DNA of 64,000 bases. Source: an uncultured Mucilaginibacter sp. (lineage in GTDB: Bacteria; Bacteroidota; Bacteroidia; Sphingobacteriales; Sphingobacteriaceae). The position numbers were made by a program, and so were the translations under genes. Under the pieces are notes generated by a model. The model had not been told where the DNA came from. It saw only the letters and a program-made list of their open reading frames with translations, and did not search any database. The stretch lies in assembly GCA_913775265.1 (NCBI GenBank), contig CAJYJH010000094.1, forward strand, positions 20,243 through 84,242, in the 5' to 3' direction. This document shows, in pieces, positions 1-8,389 of the stretch. The stretch's first letter is position 1; every line of letters begins with the position of its first letter.

Positions 1-475
1 GTTGGCAAAATGCCTCGGTACGTAAGTCGCCTGGAATGGCTACTGCTTTACGCCCCGCTGCTTTAATCAAAGCTACCACTTCTTTAGCGTCTGCTTCTTC
101 GGCAGGCAAATAATTAATGGCCACATCAGCCCCCTCACGGGCATAGGCAATAGCCGCTGCACGACCCATGCCTGAATCGCCACCGGTTATTAAGGCTTTA
201 CGCCCGGCCAAACGACCTGATCCTTTATAACTGGTTTCGCCATGATCGGGTTTCGGATCCATTTGTCCGGCCAAGCCCGGCCATGGTTGTGATTGGCCTT
301 TAAATGGTGGTTTGGGGTATTTGCTGGTAGGGTCTTGCAGAGCTGCACTTGCGGCACCTGCCACAGCACCTTCACTACTTTCGGCTGCAAAAACAGGGGC
401 AATGGCGGTAGCGGCTAAGCCAGCTCCCAGTCCGCCAATCAGTATGCGCCTGTTTTGTTTATCTTTTTCGTTCAT
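1..475 (-). CDS. SDR family oxidoreductase (truncated by window start; N-terminal portion only)
   Basis: Absent from the ORF track because no stop lies in the window. Manual reverse-strand translation gives [40 protein letters not shown]...[65 protein letters not shown]; Rossmann [10 protein letters not shown] motif and a Tat/Sec-like N-terminus. Confidence 0.85.
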   Translation of the reverse strand, partial: MNEKDKQNRRILIGGLGAGLAATAIAPVFAAESSEGAVAGAASAALQDPTSKYPKPPFKGQSQPWPGLAGQMDPKPDHGETSYKGSGRLAGRKALITGGDSGMGRAAAIAYAREGADVAINYLPAEEADAKEVVALIKAAGRKAVAIPGDLRTEAFCQ

Positions 476-599
476 TTTAGTTAAGTTTTTTAATAAGTAT
501 TAAAATAACCGAATGGTTATTAATTGGTTTTTAATGATTTTTACTTTCTACAACTATCCTGTTTGGTAGTCGAAGTCTTTCAAATAAAAAGGTTAAAAT

Positions 600-637
600 A
601 ATAAAAAGGCCGCTCAGGGATGATCCTGAACGGCCTT
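600..637 (-). terminator. Rho-independent terminator of the minus-strand pectate lyase gene
   Basis: On the minus strand AAGGCCGTTCAGG-ATCATC-CCTGAGCGGCCTT followed by TTTATT, immediately downstream of the stop at 661. Confidence 0.8.
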
Positions 638-660
638 GAAAACATCAATGAGTTTAAGCG

Positions 661-2313
661 TTATTTACCAGCAGCCGGTACTACTTTATCCAAGTCGACA
701 ACACTGTTTAAATAAACTTCGATATTAGTATAGCCGTTGCCGTTTTTAGCAAGCTTGCTGGCATCTGCCGCGCTGCGCGGATTAAGACCGTGTTGCGTTT
801 CGTACGCGTCGGGCATACCATCATTGTCGCTGTCTTTGTAAGGTGTACCTTTGTATTCAGGATAGCCACCTACCTGGGCAGGATCAGTAATGATACCTTG
901 TTTATATGAGTCGTCGGGCAAACGGTGCTTAATAAACTCTTTGCCTTTGCTATTAGCTGTGCCTTCTACGTAAACAATCTTGCCGGTTTTAACCACTTTA
1001 ACAATACGGCTGTCTACCGCGTCGCGTTTAGGTAAGGTAGCACCTACATTGTCTAACACATAAGCGTAAGCATCATTAGCTGAAAGCGTTTTCACTTTAG
1101 CCATCGCAAACGGTTTGTCAGATCTGATGCTGTCTGTATATCGCCCGGCATCAGGCATATCGCCAATTTGTATACCGCCGTCCCAGTTATTTTTGGTTAC
1201 CCGTTCGTTGCCTTCCATAATGTTACCGTTGGCATAAACGCGTCCAAACAAAGTCGATTTATCTTTGGCCCGGCCAGACTCCGGTTTTAATATACGGTGA
1301 CCAATCGGTTTATCTAAAGGCGTAATGGGGCCTGGCTTAAAATAGTTGTTGATGAAGTTGAAGAACGAATTGTTATCGCCGCCATCAGCACTACGGTTCC
1401 ACCAGTTAAATACCACGTTGTTAACAAAGCCAAAATCGCCGTACATACCGATGGAAGGGTTGCGGGCAATGTTGTTGGCCCAAAGGTTACGCATAAAGGT
1501 GCTGTTTAAGCCACCAATAGTGCTACCGAAGGCATGATTATAAGTGTCTAAAGCTTCGGAGAAGATGGAATTTTGAATAGTCACATTCACCGTAGGCATC
1601 TTTTCCTGCTTAGCGCCGTTACGGTCGTACACATGCCGGTAGATAGACATGTTTTCATCCAGACCCCAACTGGCAGATACGTGATCAATGATGATATTAC
1701 CCACCGGGTTGCCGCCCAAAGCGTCATCACGACGAGCTACATCAGTTGCGCCTCGTCTGAAGCGTAAGTAACGGATCACTACATCGTGCGTGTTAATCCA
1801 AACCGATTCGCCGGCCACGCAAACCCCATCACCCGGCGCTGTTTGGCCGGCAATGGTGATATAAGGGGCACGGATAATTACCGGACTTTTTAAATGAATG
1901 ATGCCGGCCGCGTTAAACACAATAATACGCGCGCCACCTTGTTCGCAAGCTTCGCGCAAAGTGCCCGGACCGCGGTCAGCCAAACTGGTCACTACAAAAA
2001 CTTTGCCTCCACGGCCGCCTGGTGTAAATGCACCGCCGCCCTCAGCGCCCGGAAATGCCGGGATTTTGGCCTGAGGCAGATCTGAAGGCTTTGCTGCCCA
2101 GGGCACGTATGGTTTGCCCGCCTTTTCATCACGCTGGATTATGGGCAGTGCCTTTTGCCAGGCAGCGTCTGACGAGCGTTGTTCTTGCGCTAACGCCGAG
2201 TCGGCAACGGCCTGTACGGCAGGTGGTATAACAGGGTACTGTGCATGTGCGTATTGATTAGCACACAAGGCAGCAGCTACTACAAAAAAGCCTACTAAAT
2301 TTTTTTTCATCAT
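661..2313 (-). CDS. Secreted pectate lyase, PL1-like, with C-terminal DSDNDGMPD calcium-binding-type motif
   Basis: ORF 661..2394; the more likely start is the MMKKNLVGFFVVAAALCANQYAHA signal peptide at 2313. FPGAEGGGAFTPGGRGGKVFVVTSLADRGPGTLREA and GNIIIDHVSASWGLDENMS are typical of PL1-like pectate lyases. Confidence 0.88.
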   Translation of the reverse strand: MMKKNLVGFFVVAAALCANQYAHAQYPVIPPAVQAVADSALAQEQRSSDAAWQKALPIIQRDEKAGKPYVPWAAKPSDLPQAKIPAFPGAEGGGAFTPGGRGGKVFVVTSLADRGPGTLREACEQGGARIIVFNAAGIIHLKSPVIIRAPYITIAGQTAPGDGVCVAGESVWINTHDVVIRYLRFRRGATDVARRDDALGGNPVGNIIIDHVSASWGLDENMSIYRHVYDRNGAKQEKMPTVNVTIQNSIFSEALDTYNHAFGSTIGGLNSTFMRNLWANNIARNPSIGMYGDFGFVNNVVFNWWNRSADGGDNNSFFNFINNYFKPGPITPLDKPIGHRILKPESGRAKDKSTLFGRVYANGNIMEGNERVTKNNWDGGIQIGDMPDAGRYTDSIRSDKPFAMAKVKTLSANDAYAYVLDNVGATLPKRDAVDSRIVKVVKTGKIVYVEGTANSKGKEFIKHRLPDDSYKQGIITDPAQVGGYPEYKGTPYKDSDNDGMPDAYETQHGLNPRSAADASKLAKNGNGYTNIEVYLNSVVDLDKVVPAAGK

Positions 2314-2952
2314 GAGTTTATTGGAGCATTCAAAATTCAGGTTCTGGAGGTGACGTTGCCCGTTTAAGCGATCCACCACAGGAAATAAAAGCATTGGTTC
2401 TGGTTCAAATATCCATGGCGAATGTAATGTAAGGTTACAGTATATTTTCTATTACTTATATCATATTATCATGCAGTCTTAAAGTTGGTAAAAATGCGGT
2501 GACATTACACGGATGTGAAAAATTATCTCGTTCGTTGTATTATTCCTGAATTTGAATTTTGACGTGTTATCGCTTCAAATGAAGCTGTAACATAGAACAT
2601 GTTAAGTGAGATGCGTTGTTGTCGGAAAAACTGAAGTGGGATAATTTAATATAATATCAAGCTAATAATGTATAGGTTTGTTTACAGCAAAATTTATCTC
2701 TTTGGTTAACCGATTTATAAACATTATATAAGTTTCTAACCCTCGCCGAATATTCAATTGTCAGGCCGAAATTTTAAGCTCAATCGTAAAAACAATGTGT
2801 TTTCAATCGGATGCGTTCTTTATAGTTTTTACGCAGCTAAAGAGAGCTGAATACAATATGACGTGCTTTTTGTCAGGTGCAATCTGCCTGTTGTTGATGC
2901 TATCCATTGATAAATTTTTATGCTAATCAAAATATTTAAGTAACCTATTCCC

Positions 2953-3795
2953 ATGAACAAAAAAATCGACGCACATCAGCATTTCTGGCACTATAATCCG
3001 GTCCGCGACAGCTGGATCACTGAGGATATGCAATCTATCCGGCAAGATTTCCTTCCGGGAGATTTATTACCGTCTTTAGTATATAACGGCATTCATGGTT
3101 GTATTGCTGTACAGGCTGTGCAGGCCGAGGAAGAGAATGATTTTTTGCTGCAATTGGCTGCCGAAAATAATTTCATCAGGGGTATTGTAGGTTGGGTTGA
3201 CTTGCGGGCCGAAAATGTAGAAGACCGGTTGATCCATTACCGTCAGTATAAAAAGATGAAAGGTTTTCGTCATGTTTTACAGGGCGAGCCACAGCGTGAT
3301 CTGATGCTTACTGATGCATTTAAACATGGTATCGGTTTATTGAGCAAGTACAGTTTTACCTACGATATATTAATTTTTCCGGACCAGTTAAAATACGCTG
3401 CGCAGTTGGCTGCCGAATATCCTAACCAGTGTTTTGTGTTAGATCATATTGCCAAGCCGGATATTAAAAAGCAGAAGATGGAAGATTGGGCAACTGACAT
3501 CCAGGCGTTGGCAAAGTTCCAGAATGTAAACTGCAAGGTTTCGGGCATGGTTACCGAGGCCGACTGGCAAGCCTGGCAGGAAGAAGATTTTACACCTTAC
3601 CTGGATGTCGTGTTCGAAGCCTTCGGTCCTAAACGGGTGCTGTTTGGATCTGACTGGCCGGTTTGTATAGTAGCAGGCGGATACAACAAAATGCTGGAGA
3701 TCGTAAAAAATTACGTATCCAAGTATACTACCCAGGAGCAGGCTATGTTTTGGGGCAATAACGCCATCCGCATTTATCAGTTAGACGATAAATAA
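2953..3795 (+). CDS. Amidohydrolase family protein (COG3618; L-fuconolactonase / L-rhamnono-lactonase-like)
   Basis: IDAHQHFWHYNP metal-binding HxH motif, VLDHIAKPDI, and VLFGSDWPVC near the C-terminus. Confidence 0.82.
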   Translation: MNKKIDAHQHFWHYNPVRDSWITEDMQSIRQDFLPGDLLPSLVYNGIHGCIAVQAVQAEEENDFLLQLAAENNFIRGIVGWVDLRAENVEDRLIHYRQYKKMKGFRHVLQGEPQRDLMLTDAFKHGIGLLSKYSFTYDILIFPDQLKYAAQLAAEYPNQCFVLDHIAKPDIKKQKMEDWATDIQALAKFQNVNCKVSGMVTEADWQAWQEEDFTPYLDVVFEAFGPKRVLFGSDWPVCIVAGGYNKMLEIVKNYVSKYTTQEQAMFWGNNAIRIYQLDDK

Positions 3796-3861
3796 ATTAA
3801 TCAGCACAGCCTTTAAACTACCGGTAGCTAAAAAGATCATTAGATAGAACAGAAAGAAATA

Positions 3862-5418
3862 ATGAGGAATTTAAAAAAGTCGGCCTTGCTGGCAGCAGCG
3901 TGTTTAAGCCTGTGTAACGTGAAAGCGCAAAACAAGCAACTGCTGAGTTTTAGTAAATTAGAAAACTACGTCAACGAGTTTAACCGCATCGATACCGAAA
4001 AGGTGGTAAACTATGTACCTAACCAGCAAACGTTCGAATTTTTGTCCAAAAATGTTCCGTTGTTCGAATGTCCTGACCCGGTTATCGAAAAGATGTATTA
4101 TTATCGTTGGTGGACGTTTCGTAAACACTTAAAGCAAACGCCGGACGGCTTCGTATTCACCGAGTTTATTACACAGATGAACCACGGCGGTAAGTATAAC
4201 ACCATCAGCAGTGCATTGGGCCATCATATTTACGAAGGCCGTTGGTTACGTAATCCGGAATATATTGATCAGTACATCAATTTCTGGCTATTTGTAGATC
4301 CTAAAACGCCCAAGCCACATTTACATGCTTTTAGCAGCTGGCTGGATGATGCCGTTTATAATTATTACTTGGTCAACAAAAATAAGGCATCGGTTGAAAA
4401 GTGGTTACCGGCTTTGGATGCCGACTACCGCCTTTGGGAAACTGAAAAACAGTTACCTACCCAGATATTCTGGCAATTTGATGTGCGCGATGCCATGGAA
4501 GAGTCGATCAGCGGATCTCGTAAACTCAAAAACCGTCGCCCAACCATCAACAGTTACATGTATGGCAACGCCAAAGCATTGTCTAATATGGCGGCACTGT
4601 TAGGCAACGATACGCTTAAAAGGTTGTATAGTGCTAAAGCAGTCCAACTGAAAAAAATTGTGCAGGACAGTTTATGGGACGACCAAGCTGCATTTTTTAA
4701 AGTGAAATATCCCGACGGTAAGTTTTGCGATGCCCGGGAGGAGTTGGGCTTCATTCCCTGGTATTTTAACCTGCCCGATGATAAGGCCAAGTATGCCGAA
4801 CAATGGGAGCAGCTAAAAGACGAAAAGGGTTTTAATGCTCCATGGGGAATTACCACGGCTGAGCGGAGGCATCCGTTATTCCGCACGCATGGCAGCGGGC
4901 ATGGCTGTGAATGGGATGGTGCCGTATGGCCGTTTGCCACTTCACAAACGCTTACCGGTTTAGCTAATCTGCTCACCAATTACAAGAATAAGGATGGTAT
5001 GTCGGCTAAAATATTTTACAACGAGCTGCATAAGTACGCCAACTCAATGCAAAAGCGCGGGCAACCTTATTTGGGTGAGTACCAGGATGAGAAAAACGGC
5101 GAATGGCTGAAAGGCGATAACCCACGCAGCAGTTACTATAACCATTCTACGTTTTGCGATTTAGTGATCAGTGATTTAATCGGACTAAAGCCTCGCACTG
5201 ATAACGTGTTGGAGATTTACCCACTAATACCCCAAGGCCAATGGAAATGGTTTTGCCTGAATAATGTGTTATACCACGGACAAAATATTTCTATCTTGTG
5301 GGATACTGATGGCAGCCGCTACGGCAAAGGCAAGGGCCTGCATGTGTATGCTAACGGAAAAGAGATTGCCAAATCTGCAGACTTAAAACATATTAAGGCA
5401 AAGTTAGCTGTGAAGTAG
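3862..5418 (+). CDS. Secreted (alpha/alpha)6 glycosidase, MGH1-like / GH63-like
   Basis: Signal peptide; YYRWWTFRKHL, HGSGHGCEWDGAVWPFATSQTLTGLANLL, NPRSSYYNHSTFCDLVISDLIGLKPR resemble trehalase/MGH1-like hydrolases. Confidence 0.65.
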   Translation: MRNLKKSALLAAACLSLCNVKAQNKQLLSFSKLENYVNEFNRIDTEKVVNYVPNQQTFEFLSKNVPLFECPDPVIEKMYYYRWWTFRKHLKQTPDGFVFTEFITQMNHGGKYNTISSALGHHIYEGRWLRNPEYIDQYINFWLFVDPKTPKPHLHAFSSWLDDAVYNYYLVNKNKASVEKWLPALDADYRLWETEKQLPTQIFWQFDVRDAMEESISGSRKLKNRRPTINSYMYGNAKALSNMAALLGNDTLKRLYSAKAVQLKKIVQDSLWDDQAAFFKVKYPDGKFCDAREELGFIPWYFNLPDDKAKYAEQWEQLKDEKGFNAPWGITTAERRHPLFRTHGSGHGCEWDGAVWPFATSQTLTGLANLLTNYKNKDGMSAKIFYNELHKYANSMQKRGQPYLGEYQDEKNGEWLKGDNPRSSYYNHSTFCDLVISDLIGLKPRTDNVLEIYPLIPQGQWKWFCLNNVLYHGQNISILWDTDGSRYGKGKGLHVYANGKEIAKSADLKHIKAKLAVK

Positions 5419-5616
5419 CTTAAGTGAGGTAATATATTATAACTTTTAGAAAAAATGTTATAGTGTTAATGGGCTTGCTAAAGGTAGTTTTGGCTTTGTA
5501 AAAAACCGGTTAATCATTTTAAACCTCATACCGTATTTGATATTTTGGTGCTGCAAAACGGCTTAGCAAATTTTGCCGTCGGTACGTTTGTTATCAAAAC
5601 GGCTTAACGATAAAGT

Positions 5617-8382
5617 ATGCCAAAGCAAAAATTGGGTCGGCTAATGGTGGGCCTTTTAGTTCTGTGTTTGCCCGTAACGGTGAATGCAAAAAATACTCCT
5701 CCGACTAAAAGTGTAAGTGTAGTAGTCGCTGCTAATAGCCACAGCCGCGTTAAATATGGCGCAGCTAAGTTGGTGGAATCACTCAAAGCTCATGGTTATA
5801 CGGCATCGGTAATTAACAAATGGCCGGCCGCAACAAAGGGTGCGGTTATTGCTGTTGGTAACGTAAATGATGCTGTTGTTAAATCCGGCTTTCAAAAAAT
5901 AAAATACGCAAGCTCAAAGCTACTCGGCAAAGAAGGTTTCACTATACAATCCTTAAAAAACACTATTGTTATCGGCGGTGCAGATAATTCGGGTGCACTA
6001 TATGGTTGCCTGGAGCTAAGTGATATCATCAATCAAAAAAATACTTTACCTGCAGATATTCATCAAGCCGATAAACCCGAAATGGTGATGCGCGGGGCTT
6101 GTGTTGGTGTGCAGAAGCCGGAACTACTGCCGGGCCGCGGCACTTACGAATATCCTTACACGCCGGAGAACTTCCCGTGGTTTTACGATAAAGCCTTATG
6201 GTTGAGATATCTAGACTCGCTGGCATCTAATCGCATGAACTCTCTGTACTTATGGAACGGTCACCCATTCTCCTCATTAGTTAAAGTAAAAGAGTATCCA
6301 TATGCGTTGGAGGTTGATGAGGCTACATTTAAAAAGAACGAGGAAATCTATCGCTTTTTAGCTCAGGAGGCCGACCGTCGAGGTATTTGGCTGGTGCAGG
6401 GTTTTTATAACATCATCATCCCGAAACCATTTGCTGAAAAGCACCACTTAGCCACACAAGACCGTAATCGGCCAATTGTGCCTTTGATTGCCGATTACAC
6501 CCGTAAGTCCATCGCGGCCTTTGTGGAGAAATATCCCAATGTAGGCCTGCTCATCACATTGGGTGAGGCCATGGAAGGTGTAGGTCAGGATGATGTGGAC
6601 TGGTTCACTAAAACAATCATACCGGGCGTGAAAGACGGGCTGAAACAGCTTAACCGCACGGATGAACCGCCAATTGTTTTAAGAGCGCATGATAGTGATG
6701 CGCCGCGCGTAATGAAAGATGCTCAGCCTATCTATCATAACCTGTACACCATGGCTAAATACAATGGCGAGGCATTAACAACCTACGAACCGCATGGGCA
6801 ATGGGCAGATTTGCACCGCACGTTAAGCCGCATTGGTACGGTGCAGATTGAGAACGTACATATTTTAGCAAACCTTGAACCGTTCAGGTATGGTTCGGCA
6901 GACTTTATACAAAAGTGTGTGCTGGCTATGCACGATGTTTACGAGGCTAATGGCTTACATTTATATCCGCAGGCGTCTTATTGGGATTGGCCATACTCGG
7001 CCGATAAAGCCAACCAGCGCCTGTTGCAATTAGACCGCGATTGGATCTGGTACAAAGAGTGGGCACGTTACTCGTGGAATTGCCACCGCGACCGCAAAGA
7101 CGAGATTAATTATTGGGGTAAAGAGTTGGCTGCGCGATACGGCTGTACAGAGCAGCAAGGCAAAGAAATCTTAGAGGCCTATGAGCAGTCGGGCGAAATA
7201 TCACCGCAGATTTTACGCCGCGTGGGCATAACCGACGGTAACCGCCAGACGATGACATTAGGCATGCTGATGAGCCAGTTTGTGAATCCCGAAAAGTTTG
7301 GCTTGTTTAGTTTGCTTTATAACTCGGAAGCACCTGTTGGAGAAATATTGAGTGAGTACACAATTAAAGAATGGAACAAAGAGCCGCATATAGGCGAAAC
7401 ACCCCTTATGGTGGCCGACCGTATTCCGGTATTCGGCAAAAAAGCCGTGGAGGCTATTGATAGAGCTGCGCCGGGCATCAACCGTAACAAAGCAGAGTTC
7501 GACCGATTAAAAAACGACATGTACTGCTATGATGCGATGGCCAACAGCTACTCGGCAAAAATTAGAGCGGCAATACATATTCTACGTTACAAATATTCCA
7601 ACAACGTGGCCGACCTGGAAAAGGCAGTTCCGGATATGGAGCGCAGCTTAACCTATTACAAAAAGTTAGTCGACTTAACTAAAGATACCTACTTATACGC
7701 TAATAGTATGCAAACCCGTCAGCGTAAAATACCGGTTAACGGGCTTAACGGCGCTATGAAAACCTGGGTAGAGCTTTATCCGCTATACCAACAGGAACTG
7801 GCTAATTTTAAAAAGAATATCGACTCACTTAAAGCACCGGCAAATACCGCTAAAAAGGTGGAGAAAAAAACTTTTACTAACGCACAGGTGAACATTATTA
7901 GTGGGGGAGACGGCATGTACACTTTGCAGAGCGGTGCGCAGCCTTTTAACGATACGGCTGCCGTAGTAAAAAGTGTAGCTGCAGAACTGGTAGGTTTAAA
8001 AGGAGTGAAGTTAGCCAAGGCACAACAGATGACCAACGGTACTGCCATTAAGTTTAGCAATGCGCAGCCGGTTAAAGTGCTTGTTGGCTTTTTTAACGAA
8101 AGAACCAAGCGCTATTCGCCCACGCCGCAATTAGAAACAGATGCCAGTGCCAATGATTTTGGCCAGGCCGATGTGAAGATATCAAACGCGGTGTTGATAC
8201 CTGGTATGCCGGCTGTTAACATACATACTTACAGCTTTAAACCGGGTACCAATACACTAAACTTGAGCAAAGGGGCCGGATTGATTTTAGGTTTTGTTGC
8301 CGATAATCAGCAAATACCGGTTTACGATGCCGGGCTATTGGCTGACGGAAACATTAAAGATTTACGCTGGCTGTTTAATTAA
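5617..8382 (+). CDS. Secreted TIM-barrel glycoside hydrolase with GH20/GH67-type N-terminal alpha/beta domain (uronidase-like; GH138 possible but unproven)
   Basis: Signal peptide; AVGNVNDAVV...LGKEGFTIQSLKNTIVIGGADNSGALYGCLELSDII matches the N-terminal domain style of GH20/GH67/GH84/GH115, followed by a barrel region (MRGACVGVQ..., DKALWLRYLDSLASNRMNSLYLW). Confidence 0.6.
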   Translation: MPKQKLGRLMVGLLVLCLPVTVNAKNTPPTKSVSVVVAANSHSRVKYGAAKLVESLKAHGYTASVINKWPAATKGAVIAVGNVNDAVVKSGFQKIKYASSKLLGKEGFTIQSLKNTIVIGGADNSGALYGCLELSDIINQKNTLPADIHQADKPEMVMRGACVGVQKPELLPGRGTYEYPYTPENFPWFYDKALWLRYLDSLASNRMNSLYLWNGHPFSSLVKVKEYPYALEVDEATFKKNEEIYRFLAQEADRRGIWLVQGFYNIIIPKPFAEKHHLATQDRNRPIVPLIADYTRKSIAAFVEKYPNVGLLITLGEAMEGVGQDDVDWFTKTIIPGVKDGLKQLNRTDEPPIVLRAHDSDAPRVMKDAQPIYHNLYTMAKYNGEALTTYEPHGQWADLHRTLSRIGTVQIENVHILANLEPFRYGSADFIQKCVLAMHDVYEANGLHLYPQASYWDWPYSADKANQRLLQLDRDWIWYKEWARYSWNCHRDRKDEINYWGKELAARYGCTEQQGKEILEAYEQSGEISPQILRRVGITDGNRQTMTLGMLMSQFVNPEKFGLFSLLYNSEAPVGEILSEYTIKEWNKEPHIGETPLMVADRIPVFGKKAVEAIDRAAPGINRNKAEFDRLKNDMYCYDAMANSYSAKIRAAIHILRYKYSNNVADLEKAVPDMERSLTYYKKLVDLTKDTYLYANSMQTRQRKIPVNGLNGAMKTWVELYPLYQQELANFKKNIDSLKAPANTAKKVEKKTFTNAQVNIISGGDGMYTLQSGAQPFNDTAAVVKSVAAELVGLKGVKLAKAQQMTNGTAIKFSNAQPVKVLVGFFNERTKRYSPTPQLETDASANDFGQADVKISNAVLIPGMPAVNIHTYSFKPGTNTLNLSKGAGLILGFVADNQQIPVYDAGLLADGNIKDLRWLFN

Positions 8383-8389
8383 CCAAGTG

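Noticed and set aside
49-475. ORFs 190..402 (-) and 312..503 (+) at the window start
   Set aside because: They lie in other frames of the truncated SDR gene, which explains this region.
3818-3827. Palindrome CTACCGGTAG between the lactonase and MGH1-like genes
   Set aside because: Short palindrome in a 66-bp gap; occurrence by chance is plausible and no second copy was seen nearby.
8294-8389. Extended N-terminus of the GH95 ORF overlapping the previous gene
   Set aside because: The downstream Met at 8390 gives a proper signal peptide and removes the overlap; the extension is not supported.
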